The notes: generated from the letters alone by a model not told the origin. Positions 1 to 6,582 are shown, counted from the stretch's first letter. The stretch: DNA of 10,978 bases from Anaerotignum sp. (GCA_017560955.1 JAFZDV010000203.1:1-10978); one strand, 5' to 3'. Translations and numbers: made by a program.

Positions 1-1
1 A

Positions 2-175
2 AGAGCAGCTATGGAACAGTTTAAATTTGAGGTAGCAAATGAAATCGGTGTACCTCTGAAAAAAGGGTATAACGGCGACCTGACATCTGCCCAGAATGGT
101 TATGTTGGCGGCTATATGGTTAAAAAAATGATCGAGCAGCAGGAAAAAATGATGGCAGAAAAAAATCAGGGTTAA
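2..175 (+). CDS. Alpha/beta-type small acid-soluble spore protein (3' part)
   Basis: The gene enters from the left edge, so its start is missing. 57 codons remain before the TAA at 173-175. Proteins of this family coat DNA in the dormant spore core and protect it from UV and chemical damage; on germination they are degraded by the GPR protease. The visible part carries the two conserved family blocks. One is KFEVANEIGVPL, which contains the usual GPR cleavage context (Glu followed by Val/Ile-Ala-x-Glu). The other is GDLTSAQNGYVGG followed by MVKKMIEQQE. The in-frame ATG at 11 is probably an internal Met, because the reading frame stays open to the edge and the family normally has residues before this block. 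A strong terminator follows 20 nt later. Family assignment is firm; which paralogue it is cannot be told. Confidence 0.9.
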   Translation, partial: RAAMEQFKFEVANEIGVPLKKGYNGDLTSAQNGYVGGYMVKKMIEQQEKMMAEKNQG

Positions 176-195
176 TCATCTGACTCCAGAAGATT

Positions 196-231
196 GTCCG
201 TCTGTAAAGGGATTTGCAGACGGGCTTTTTT
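196..231 (+). terminator. Intrinsic terminator after the spore protein gene
   Basis: A stem of about nine pairs (CCGTCTG against CAGACGG, extended by one G-U and one G-C pair) closes a loop of about 12 nt. It is followed by six T residues at 226-231. It ends the spore protein transcript and separates it from the next promoter. Confidence 0.9.
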
Positions 232-254
232 ATTGGATAAGTTGTAAGCAATGC

Positions 255-283
255 TTTACGAATGTATGGTAACACAGTATAAT
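255..283 (+). promoter_or_regulatory. Predicted sigma-A promoter of the aminotransferase gene
   Basis: TTTACG (255-260) and a perfect TATAAT (278-283) are separated by 17 nt. This gives a leader of about 45-50 nt before the ATG at 338. An imperfect palindrome, GTAAGCAATGCTTTAC (244-259), overlaps the -35 box and could be an operator; that role is inference. Confidence 0.7.
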
Positions 284-337
284 AAAATCATATATGGACA
301 AATGTCTTTTGTGTAAAAGCGAAAGTGAGGGATAGAT

Positions 338-1531
338 ATGCCAGAATTTGCACCCAGAATCTCCGAAATGGAAAAATCTGCATTCGTTTTACGAAAACTG
401 TTTAATGCTATGAATGACCCTGAAACGATTTCTTTTGGCGGTGGCGCACCTGCTCATGAAGGCCTGCCTGTTGAAACGGTACAGGAACTGTGTAATGAAC
501 TGATGACCCGCAGCGGTCGTGGGGTAGAAATGCTGCAGTACGGCGCTCCTATGGGCGTAAAAGACCTGAGAGAGGCTGTAGCCAACAAACTGCTGAAACC
601 AAAAGGTATCGATGCATCTGCGGATAATATTATGATCGTCAACGGCGGTCTGGAAACTATGAACCTGATGTGCCAGTTGTATATCAATCCTGGTGATGTT
701 ATTATCGTGGAATCTCCCACATTCGTTCATTGTGTGGAAGGTTTTGAAATGTTCCAGGCAAAATGTGTGGCAGCAGAATGTGATGATTATGGTATCGTCA
801 TTGAGGATGTTGAAAAGAAAATCAAGGAATATCATCCTAAAATGGTTTATGTGATTCCCACATTCCAGAACCCTACAGGTAAAACATTACCGGAAGAAAG
901 AAGAAAAGCCCTTGCGGAACTGGGCAGCAAATATGATGTCATCATTCTGGAAGATGACCCTTATCAGGAACTGCGTTACAGCGGCGATAAACTGAAACCC
1001 ATTAAATATTATGACCGGACAGGACATACTGTTTATGCAAACAGTTTCTCCAAAATCTTCTCTCCGGGCAGCCGTCTGGGTTTTGTATATGCAGCACCTG
1101 AAATCATCGATAAACTTTTTGACATTAAAGTTGCAACAAATTCTCATACATCCAATCTGCCGCAGGTTCTGTGTGCGGAATTCTTCAACAGAGGCTATTT
1201 TGATGCACATCTGGAAAAAGTATGTGCGATCCATAAAGAACGTCGTGATGTCATGATGGCATGTATGGAAAAATATATGCCTGAAGGTACAAAATGGGTA
1301 TTCCCCGATGGTGGTCTGTTCACATGGGTAGAACTGCCCGGTGATATCGATACCACAGAGCTGCTTCTGGAAGCAGAAAAATTCAAAGTAGCATATGTTG
1401 CAGGGGAAGGATTCTATACAGATCCCGGCAAAGGCAAAAATTGTATGCGTCTGAGCTTTGGTAATGTATCTCCCGAAAAAATTGAAATCGGTATGGAACG
1501 ACTGGGTAACCTGATCAGATCCAAAATGTAA
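338..1531 (+). CDS. PLP-dependent aminotransferase, class I/II (2-aminoadipate/aromatic-transaminase-like)
   Basis: A 397-residue fold-type I aminotransferase, a normal length for the family. It transfers an amino group between an amino acid and a 2-oxo acid using pyridoxal phosphate, in the cytosol. The PLP lysine is K239 in NSFSKIFSPGSRLG, with R246 expected to bind the cofactor phosphate. QNPTG (177-181) gives the Asn that contacts the PLP ring hydroxyl. D206 and Y209 form the DxxY pair, and R371 in CMRLSFGN is the likely substrate-carboxylate Arg. The N-terminal FGGGAP and LQYGAPMG segments resemble the LysN (2-aminoadipate) and MocR-related subgroup, but there is no winged-helix DNA-binding domain, so it is an enzyme rather than a MocR regulator. 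A GTGAGGG ribosome site sits about 8 nt before the ATG. The gene is monocistronic, with its own promoter and terminator. The substrate cannot be read from the sequence. Confidence 0.93.
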   Translation: MPEFAPRISEMEKSAFVLRKLFNAMNDPETISFGGGAPAHEGLPVETVQELCNELMTRSGRGVEMLQYGAPMGVKDLREAVANKLLKPKGIDASADNIMIVNGGLETMNLMCQLYINPGDVIIVESPTFVHCVEGFEMFQAKCVAAECDDYGIVIEDVEKKIKEYHPKMVYVIPTFQNPTGKTLPEERRKALAELGSKYDVIILEDDPYQELRYSGDKLKPIKYYDRTGHTVYANSFSKIFSPGSRLGFVYAAPEIIDKLFDIKVATNSHTSNLPQVLCAEFFNRGYFDAHLEKVCAIHKERRDVMMACMEKYMPEGTKWVFPDGGLFTWVELPGDIDTTELLLEAEKFKVAYVAGEGFYTDPGKGKNCMRLSFGNVSPEKIEIGMERLGNLIRSKM

Positions 1532-1570
1532 GAGAAATCAAAATATTTTTCAAAGAAGAATATGAAATGT

Positions 1571-1600
1571 AAGCCCCTTTTTCAGGGGCTTTTTTCTTTT
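1571..1600 (+). terminator. Intrinsic terminator after the aminotransferase gene
   Basis: An eight-pair perfect stem, AAGCCCCT against AGGGGCTT, with a five-base TTTTC loop runs into a long T-rich tract (1590-1600, interrupted by one C). It lies 40 nt after the stop codon. Confidence 0.93.
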
Positions 1601-1610
1601 GCTTTTTCGA

Positions 1611-1639
1611 TTGACAAGGTCGTTTTTGGGGAATATCAT
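1611..1639 (+). promoter_or_regulatory. Predicted sigma-A promoter of pepD
   Basis: A consensus TTGACA (1611-1616) and TATCAT (1634-1639, five of six bases) have the ideal 17-nt spacing. The promoter lies just downstream of the preceding terminator. The start codon of pepD is 40 nt after the -10 box, and a perfect AGGAGG (1665-1670) stands 8 nt before the ATG. Confidence 0.82.
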
Positions 1640-1678
1640 ATTGGATATGTGATGAATGATTGATAGGAGGACATATTT

Positions 1679-3130
1679 ATGAACGTACTGGACCATCTTG
1701 GTTGTGATAAAGTTTTTTACTATTTTGAAGCCATTTCTGATATTCCCCATGGCAGTTTCCACGAGAAGGAACTGAGTGATTATATCGTGGCATTTGCAAA
1801 GGAAAGAGGCCTGTACTGCCGTCAGGACGCAAGACACAATGTGGTTGTGAAAAAGGCAGGTACAGCAGGTTATGAAAAATCCCCTGCGCTGATCATTCAG
1901 GGCCATATCGATATGGTCTGTGAAAAAAATGCAGATACGGAGCATGATTTTCTGACAGAACCCCTGAAACTGTATATCGATGGTGATTACATTAAGGCAA
2001 GAGGTACAACTCTGGGCGCAGACAACGGCATTGCCGTAGCTTACATGCTGGCTCTCTTGGATGCAGAGCACATTGAACATCCTCCCATTGAATGTGTGTT
2101 TACAGTGGAAGAAGAAATCGGTATGGGCGGCGCAACAGATCTGGATGTTTTTGATCTGGAAGGTAAACGTTTCCTGAATATGGATACAGAAGAAGAAGGC
2201 TACCTGATGGTAAGCTGTTGCGGCGGCAGAAGAATGCGTATGTATCTGCCTGTGGAAAGAGTGGCAGCATCTCAGGATAAAAAGACATATGCTGTTCGTA
2301 TTCGTGGTCTGAAGGGCGGTCATTCCGGTGCAGATATCCACCTGCAGAGAGCCAGTGCCAATGTGCTGATGGGCAGACTGCTGCTGGAACTGCGTGAAGA
2401 ATTTGATTATGATCTGGTTCAGGCGAATGGCGGTAATATGGATAATGCCATCTGCCGTGAAGCAGAAATGATCATCTGCATCGATCCTGCAAAAGAAGCA
2501 GTGGCGAAAGAACTGGTTTCCAGAATGCAGAAAGTTTTCTGGGCTGAATATAAAGACCGTGAAAGCGATATACTGATGACAATGGAAGAAGTGGAAGGTG
2601 CGACTGAAGTGCTGACTGCAGAAGTCAGAGATCATATCATCGCTCTCCTGAAACTGCTGCCTTATGGTGTACAGACAATGGATACAAATATGGAAGGTCT
2701 GGTGGAAAGCTCCAGCAATATCGGTATCGTTCGTACAGAAGCAGACCATATCTTCGTTGATAATGCAGTGCGTGGTTCTGTGGAAAGCAGAAAAGAAGCC
2801 ATTTGCAAGAAAATCGAAGTGCTGGGTGAACTGTGCGGCGCAAAAGTTGTTGGCGTAAACGACTATCCCGGTTGGGTATATAATCCTGATTCTGAACTGC
2901 TGCAGATTTTCAAAGAAGTATGGACAGAAAAATTTGGCGTGGAACCCCATGTGGTTGCCATCCATGCAGGTCTGGAATGTGGTCTGTTTGCGAAAAAGAT
3001 CCCCGGTCTGGATCTGATCTCTCTGGGTCCCGATATGCATGATGTGCATACACCCGATGAAAGACTTTGCATTTCTTCTACAATCCGTATCTGGGATTAT
3101 CTGAAAGAAGTACTGAAAAAATTAAAATAA
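1679..3130 (+). CDS. pepD: Aminoacyl-histidine dipeptidase PepD (M20 metallopeptidase)
   Basis: A 483-residue cytosolic dizinc peptidase of the M20C (PepD) type, full length. It hydrolyses dipeptides such as Xaa-His after peptide uptake. Metal ligands can be placed by comparison with E. coli PepD: H76 and D78 in QGHIDMV, D115 in LGADNG, E146 in TVEEEIGMGG with E145 as general base, D169 in LNMDTEEEG, and H457 in DVHTPDE near the C-terminus. The KGGHSGADIH segment belongs to the dimerisation ('lid') domain and supplies a substrate-contacting His. A near-consensus promoter and a perfect AGGAGG suggest good expression. The codons are strongly biased (CTG, GAA, AAA, GGC), as in the pyr genes. The next gene starts 15 nt downstream with no terminator between, so the two are probably co-transcribed. 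Confidence 0.96.
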   Translation: MNVLDHLGCDKVFYYFEAISDIPHGSFHEKELSDYIVAFAKERGLYCRQDARHNVVVKKAGTAGYEKSPALIIQGHIDMVCEKNADTEHDFLTEPLKLYIDGDYIKARGTTLGADNGIAVAYMLALLDAEHIEHPPIECVFTVEEEIGMGGATDLDVFDLEGKRFLNMDTEEEGYLMVSCCGGRRMRMYLPVERVAASQDKKTYAVRIRGLKGGHSGADIHLQRASANVLMGRLLLELREEFDYDLVQANGGNMDNAICREAEMIICIDPAKEAVAKELVSRMQKVFWAEYKDRESDILMTMEEVEGATEVLTAEVRDHIIALLKLLPYGVQTMDTNMEGLVESSSNIGIVRTEADHIFVDNAVRGSVESRKEAICKKIEVLGELCGAKVVGVNDYPGWVYNPDSELLQIFKEVWTEKFGVEPHVVAIHAGLECGLFAKKIPGLDLISLGPDMHDVHTPDERLCISSTIRIWDYLKEVLKKLK

Positions 3131-3145
3131 GAAAGAGGGCGGACT

Positions 3146-4288
3146 ATGCGGCTCCTGTGGAACAGAAAATACATGGAGATTGGGTTTCACATCATTGTCA
3201 CTGTACTGATTCTGGTGGTGACAGTGGGGCTGTTGTTCTGGCTGCCTCAGGCGAAAAATGTCATATCTGAAACGGCGGGGAATATCCTCGCCGTTTTTTC
3301 GCCCGTTTTATGGGCAGTTTTCTTTTCTTTGCTGCTGGAGCCTCTTGTGTGTTTCTGGCAGAGGTTTTATGAAAAACGCTGCAGCCTTTACCATCGTAGT
3401 CAGATTCATGACCGCAGAGTGGGAACAGCCTTTGCCTATGGTTCTGTAGCGTTGCTGTTATTCCTTCTGGGCGGATTTCTGGCAAAAAAGATCGGGGATA
3501 CAGATATACAGGGGATCACGTTTCAGATTACTGATTATATCCGCAGAACAGGGGATATTCTGGTGCTTCTGAATCTGAAACTGGCAGAAATGGGCATTCT
3601 TTCGAATGTGGAGGGCATCCTTTCTTTCTGGACAGAACAGACGGTTCGATGGATGGAAGGGGCAGTTCTTTCTCTGGCGGATGGTATCCCTCATATGGGT
3701 AGCCACTTGCTGGATATCCTGATCGGTATTGTGGCGGCCTTTTATTTTCTGATGGAAAAAGAGCAGATGCGTGCCATTGGAAATGCTTTTCTGCATGTTT
3801 TTCTGGGGGAAAAGTTGTCTGGGCACATCAGGAGTCTGTTTCATGAAATTTATTCTGTTTTTTCAGGGTATCTTTCGGGACAACTTTCAGATGCGGCCAT
3901 CATGGCGGTTCTGTTTTCGGCTGCATTTCTGATCGTAGGTCTGCCCCATGGAATTTTTCTGGGGCTTTTGAGCGGATTTTCCAATATCATTCCATATTTT
4001 GGTGCAGTCACGGCTTTTGTTTTCGCCGTTTTTGCAGGACTTCTCAGTGGAACACCCGTGAAAGCAGTGTATGCTTCTATCCTGATTCTGCTTCTGCAGC
4101 AGGTGGATAGCCTTTTCATTGTGCCGAAAGTTGTAGGCAAACGGGTAGAACTGCATCCTGCGTTGGTACTTCTTTCTCTGGCGATTTTCGGCAGATGGCT
4201 GGGTTTTTGGGGACTGCTGTTTGCAGTACCCCTGGGAGCTCTCTGTAAAAATCTTCTTTTCTGGCTATATGACCGAAAAAGTAATTGA
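3146..4288 (+). CDS. AI-2E family transporter (UPF0118 permease)
   Basis: A 380-residue polytopic membrane protein of PF01594. Hydrophobic segments lie at about residues 11-33, 46-70, 92-113, 187-203, 250-265, 266-300, 305-325 and 340-375. Family signatures in the C-terminal half are NIIPYFGAV (280-288) and IVPKVVGKRVELHP (325-338), and GFWGLLFAVPLGA follows. Members were named after a proposed autoinducer-2 exporter (TqsA), but many act on other small molecules or as Na+/H+ antiporters. The substrate here is therefore unknown, and a quorum-sensing role should not be assumed. It starts 15 nt after pepD with a GAGGGCGG ribosome site, which suggests co-transcription. Its codon use is more T- and G-rich (TTT, GGG) and less biased than pepD, as expected for a weakly expressed membrane protein. 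A terminator-like hairpin lies inside its 5' end at 3270-3299. Confidence 0.92.
   Translation: MRLLWNRKYMEIGFHIIVTVLILVVTVGLLFWLPQAKNVISETAGNILAVFSPVLWAVFFSLLLEPLVCFWQRFYEKRCSLYHRSQIHDRRVGTAFAYGSVALLLFLLGGFLAKKIGDTDIQGITFQITDYIRRTGDILVLLNLKLAEMGILSNVEGILSFWTEQTVRWMEGAVLSLADGIPHMGSHLLDILIGIVAAFYFLMEKEQMRAIGNAFLHVFLGEKLSGHIRSLFHEIYSVFSGYLSGQLSDAAIMAVLFSAAFLIVGLPHGIFLGLLSGFSNIIPYFGAVTAFVFAVFAGLLSGTPVKAVYASILILLLQQVDSLFIVPKVVGKRVELHPALVLLSLAIFGRWLGFWGLLFAVPLGALCKNLLFWLYDRKSN
3270..3299 (+). terminator. Terminator-like hairpin inside the permease gene
   Basis: AACGGCGGGG (3271-3280) pairs with CCTCGCCGTT (3286-3295) around an AATAT loop. That makes ten pairs with one G-U, plus A3270-T3296, and the run TTTTTT (3294-3299) follows. 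By shape this is a complete intrinsic terminator, but it lies within codons about 42-52 of the AI-2E-family gene. It may reduce transcription from pepD into the permease; function is inference. Confidence 0.45.
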
Positions 4289-4318
4289 CATTTGTCAGTA
4301 ATTCAGCAAAAATATCTC

Positions 4319-4347
4319 TTCCTTTTCCTACGATTTTCGTGTATAAT
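4319..4347 (+). promoter_or_regulatory. Possible promoter of the RseC-like gene
   Basis: A perfect TATAAT at 4342-4347 sits in an A/T-rich stretch 64 nt before the ATG. The -35 position at 17-nt spacing (TTCCTT, 4319-4324) is poor, so the promoter may need an activator or be weak. A good TTGACA at 4285-4290 is too far away to pair with it. No terminator separates this gene from the permease, so read-through is also possible. Confidence 0.5.
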
Positions 4348-4370
4348 AAAATAAAAAGTGTATACAAGAT

Positions 4371-4389
4371 TCAAAACCGATTGGTTTGA
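4371..4389 (+). other. Small inverted repeat in the leader of the RseC-like gene
   Basis: TCAAAACC and GGTTTGA flank GATT, giving seven pairs with one bulged A, just before the AGAAAGGCGG ribosome site (4394-4403). It could be a leader hairpin or a protein-binding site. It has no T-run, so it is not a terminator. Confidence 0.35.
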
Positions 4390-4410
4390 TTATAGAAAGG
4401 CGGTAATTTT

Positions 4411-4866
4411 ATGAGAGGTTTGGTTCATACAGTAAAAGACGATCTGGTGATCGCAACAATTCATAGAAAAGAAGCATGTGGCGAGTGCAGAGCATGTCTG
4501 TCCGGCATGACAAAAACAGAAATGGATATTGAAGCAAAAAACCTGTGTGATGCAGAAATTGGTGACTGGGTGCAGCTGGAACTGCAGGAAAATGCGTTCT
4601 TCAATGCAGTTGTTATCATGTATGGTCTGCCTTTTATCGGTTTCATTACTGGTGTATTAGCTGGTTATTATGGCGGCCCTAAAGTACTTCCCGGTATTTC
4701 TCCTGTATTCCCTTCTCTGGTGTTGGGTGTACTGGGCATTGTCGTTGCAATGCTGTGGATCAAGAGCCAGAATCCCAGATGGGAAAGCGGTAAATATCGT
4801 CCTCTGGCAACAAAAATTGTAGAAGAAGATGATGAAGAAATCATTAATGGTAACTACAAAGCGTAA
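4411..4866 (+). CDS. RseC/MucC-like (SoxR-reducing system) membrane protein
   Basis: A 151-residue protein of the RseC/MucC type. A short soluble N-terminal domain carries three cysteines in C23-x2-C26-x2-C29 (ACGECRACLSG), a likely metal, cluster or redox site. Two membrane helices follow at about residues 63-87 and 100-117, and the cytoplasmic tail is acidic (VEEDDEE). In Proteobacteria RseC is linked to sigma-E control and to reduction of SoxR together with Rnf. In Clostridia, homologues are known mainly from redox contexts and no sigma-E/RseA partner is expected, so the role is probably electron transfer or redox-related. No rnf genes are visible here. The AAAGGCGG ribosome site and the strong terminator downstream define it as a separate unit. 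The Cys-rich gene that follows is a possible functional partner. Confidence 0.8.
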   Translation: MRGLVHTVKDDLVIATIHRKEACGECRACLSGMTKTEMDIEAKNLCDAEIGDWVQLELQENAFFNAVVIMYGLPFIGFITGVLAGYYGGPKVLPGISPVFPSLVLGVLGIVVAMLWIKSQNPRWESGKYRPLATKIVEEDDEEIINGNYKA

Positions 4867-4870
4867 AAAC

Positions 4871-4898
4871 AAACCCTCCTGTATCGCAGGAGGGTTTT
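4871..4898 (+). terminator. Intrinsic terminator after the RseC-like gene
   Basis: A perfect 11-pair stem (AAACCCTCCTG against CAGGAGGGTTT) with a five-base TATCG loop lies 4 nt after the stop codon. The T-run is short (TTTT), but the A-run on the left side makes the structure nearly symmetrical, so it could act on both strands. Confidence 0.85.
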
Positions 4899-4925
4899 CA
4901 CATTCTGTCCCTTTTTTCATAGGAT
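4897..4925 (+). promoter_or_regulatory. Possible promoter of the Cys-rich gene
   Basis: TTCACA (4897-4902, five of six) and TAGGAT (4920-4925, four of six) have 17-nt spacing and lie between the preceding terminator and the start codon at 4947. The predicted start near 4931-4933 would leave a leader of only about 15 nt that keeps the ribosome site. It is a modest match, but it is the only promoter-like sequence between the terminator and the gene. Confidence 0.4.
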
Positions 4926-4943
4926 AGGAAAGAGGGGGGACAG
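4905..4943 (+). promoter_or_regulatory. Hairpin that would sequester the ribosome site of the Cys-rich gene
   Basis: CTGTCCCTTTTTT (4905-4917) can pair without a break with AGAGGGGGGACAG (4931-4943). This gives 13 pairs, four of them G-U, with a 13-nt loop. The right arm is the G-rich ribosome site of the gene starting at 4947. A transcript entering from upstream would therefore have this site covered; one starting near 4931 would not. The pairing is seen in the sequence, and regulation is inferred. Confidence 0.4.
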
Positions 4944-4946
4944 GGC

Positions 4947-5303
4947 ATGCTGAAGGAGAGAATACGGACATACTGTCAGGATGGAGCAAACTGCTCCCGC
5001 ATCATTCTGCAGGCGGCAGCGGAGGAATACAATATTTCCTTGTCGCAGGATATTCTGACTGCCTGCAATGGAATCAGCGGTGGCTTTGGGATAGGCAGCC
5101 TGTGCAGTGGCCTGACTGCAGCAGTTATGGTATTAGGCCTTTTGTTTGATGAGGAAACGGTAAAAGAAAAGAGAATTCTGTTTTTCTTTCTGGTGCAGGA
5201 AAAGTTGGGTTTTCTGGATTGTATGCGTCTTTCAACAGAAGACTGCGGCGAGATCCTCGAAATAATTGGTGAAGTTCTGCAGGAAGTGATAGAAATGAAA
5301 TAA
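4947..5303 (+). CDS. C_GCAxxG_C_C-type putative redox-active protein
   Basis: A 118-residue cytosolic protein with no signal peptide. Its cysteine pattern fits the PF09719-like 'C_GCAxxG_C_C' family: C16 in GANCSRIIL, C53 in the glycine-rich GGFGIGSLCSGLTAAVMVLG block (residues 45-64), C92 in GFLDCMRLS, and C100 in EDCGEIL. C10 and C40 are additional. The central Gly/Cys motif followed by a hydrophobic helix is the family hallmark. The function of the family is not established; the cysteines suggest redox chemistry or metal binding. The start is supported by the AGAGGGGGG ribosome site about 8 nt upstream. The gene follows the Cys-motif membrane protein but is separated from it by a strong terminator. 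It ends in a hairpin shared with the convergent gene. Confidence 0.75.
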   Translation: MLKERIRTYCQDGANCSRIILQAAAEEYNISLSQDILTACNGISGGFGIGSLCSGLTAAVMVLGLLFDEETVKEKRILFFFLVQEKLGFLDCMRLSTEDCGEILEIIGEVLQEVIEMK

Positions 5304-5330
5304 GAGTACCTTAATCGGTACTCTTTTCTG
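5302..5330 (+). terminator. Terminator shared by two convergent genes
   Basis: AAGAGTACC (5302-5310) pairs perfectly with GGTACTCTT (5317-5325) around TTAATC. TTTTCTGTTTTT follows on the + strand. The left arm includes the last two bases of the + strand stop codon. The loop and right arm encode the final Ser-Thr-Asp and stop codon of the gene on the - strand. On the - strand the T-tract is weak (ATTTC), so termination in that direction is less certain. Confidence 0.85.
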
Positions 5331-6534
5331 TTTTTAAGGAACTTTGTTTTAACTGAATATTCTCTGTTTTGAGTTTTTCCAGTTCCTGTTCCAGTTTTTC
5401 GGTATGGGTTTTCCATCTGGCATTGACTGCAGCAATTTCGTCACTTCTTTGTGCCAGAAGTGCAGAAAGTTCTTCTATCTTCTTCCTGTGGCGCTCCTGA
5501 AAGGCTGTGTATGCTTTGGAAAGATCTGGCTGAGGAATTGCCTTCTGTAGTTGAAAAGGCTGCAGGAGAGGGCACACAGCAGGCAGAAGGGATTGGCTGT
5601 CACTATAGCATTCTGTACTGTTATAAAGGGGTGTCTCTGCACCAATGAGCTCTGTTTTTATGGATTTGATGGGAAATGTATCTGTATATCTTTCTGCTGT
5701 ACCAAAGGAGGCACCACTGTTTTCGGAAATACATCGCATAGGCTGTCCGTTTACTGTCCAGAACAGGTTTACTTTGGTGTTTTCCAGAGAAACCATGCAA
5801 CTGTCACAGCCGTTGTCTTCCCATATGATACGTGGCGTGCTGATGGCAGAGGTGTGTTTATACTGATAAACGACCTGTGTGCGAAACATTCCTCTGACGA
5901 TGTAAAGCAGATGGATTTTTTCATCATCATTTACGATGGATAGGTCGGAGATAGGGGAGGGCGTCTGGATCAGGGGTGTCAGACTGCCCATGGTATAAGG
6001 TTCCAGCAGCATTTCTCTTGCACTTAACACATTGCGGCCTGTGCGATAATACAGGATGAGGTGATTTTTCTGGAGCCTGCGGGCGAGAAAAGGTGTTTTC
6101 TGCATGGGAAGAAAGCGGTCGATCTGATAAGGTTTTTCCCATTTTCCATTGCGAAAAACAGTATAGACCAGAGCATCTACACCTGTGGATTCCGTTGGCT
6201 GGTGATAGATCAGATGGAAGGCATCATCTGCAGGAAGAAGGAAAAACTTCGTATTTCCGCCGCTTTTGATATCTGCAGTAATGGGGTTGTGTTCCCATTG
6301 GTTCAGATCATTGGATGAAGCCATAAAAAGCTGTCCGTCTGTATTTGAATAGAGAAGATGGGCTTTGTCCCGATACTGGCAGAGAGAAAAGATGGGGGAG
6401 GCACTTTCTGTGATTTTTTCTGCTTTAGACCATATTTCTTCTGCATAATGGCGGCAGAGGATACTGCCGTGTTCGTAATAAAAAAGATGAAAGCCATTTT
6501 TTGTTTTCAGATATTTTACATGAGGATTCTGCAT
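5311..6534 (-). CDS. Uncharacterised protein: six propeller-like repeats plus C-terminal coiled coil
   Basis: I do not recognise a family. The protein has 407 residues and no signal peptide or membrane helix, so it is probably cytosolic. Six short motifs recur about every 43-52 residues: FHLFYY (15), AHLLYS (58), FHLIYH (106), HLILYY (158), IHLLYI (207) and VNLFWT (255). Most are followed by a second strand and a turn with Asn/Asp-Gly. This periodicity suggests a six-bladed beta-propeller of the sialidase/BNR or glycoside-hydrolase-43-like sort, without an obvious catalytic set. Residues about 345-402 are Glu/Lys/Gln-rich with heptad-like leucines (KIEELSALLAQ, KLEQELEKLKTENIQL), a likely coiled coil for oligomerisation. 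I chose the ATG at 6534 because AGGAG (6542-6546) stands 7 nt before it. An in-frame ATG at 6561 would add nine residues but has only a weaker AGGAT. The gene lies just after the pyr operon terminator. Confidence 0.72.
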   Translation of the reverse strand: MQNPHVKYLKTKNGFHLFYYEHGSILCRHYAEEIWSKAEKITESASPIFSLCQYRDKAHLLYSNTDGQLFMASSNDLNQWEHNPITADIKSGGNTKFFLLPADDAFHLIYHQPTESTGVDALVYTVFRNGKWEKPYQIDRFLPMQKTPFLARRLQKNHLILYYRTGRNVLSAREMLLEPYTMGSLTPLIQTPSPISDLSIVNDDEKIHLLYIVRGMFRTQVVYQYKHTSAISTPRIIWEDNGCDSCMVSLENTKVNLFWTVNGQPMRCISENSGASFGTAERYTDTFPIKSIKTELIGAETPLYNSTECYSDSQSLLPAVCPLLQPFQLQKAIPQPDLSKAYTAFQERHRKKIEELSALLAQRSDEIAAVNARWKTHTEKLEQELEKLKTENIQLKQSSLKTEKSTD

Positions 6535-6541
6535 GGATTCA

Positions 6542-6546
6542 CTCCT
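6542..6546 (-). promoter_or_regulatory. Ribosome site that favours the downstream start of the propeller gene
   Basis: Read on the - strand, AGGAG is 7 nt before the ATG at 6534. The competing ATG at 6561 has only AGGAT at close spacing, so the shorter protein is favoured. Confidence 0.6.
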
Positions 6547-6582
6547 GAAATAGTTTTTCATATCATCCTATGCAGAGAAATT

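Noticed and set aside
1550..3049. Long open frame of 499 codons on the - strand, opposite pepD
   Set aside because: It is antisense to a certain pepD, is rich in His, Cys and Phe in no recognisable pattern, and results from the strong codon bias of the real gene.
3146..4288. Quorum-sensing (autoinducer-2) role from the family name of the permease
   Set aside because: The name reflects one proposed member. No luxS or lsr genes are visible, and family members have diverse substrates.
4285..4290. TTGACA at the end of the permease gene as the -35 box of the RseC-like gene
   Set aside because: The nearest good -10 (4342-4347) is about 51 nt away, and no acceptable hexamer lies at 16-18 nt spacing. 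TGACA-TT-TGTCA here is a small palindrome that overlaps the stop codon.
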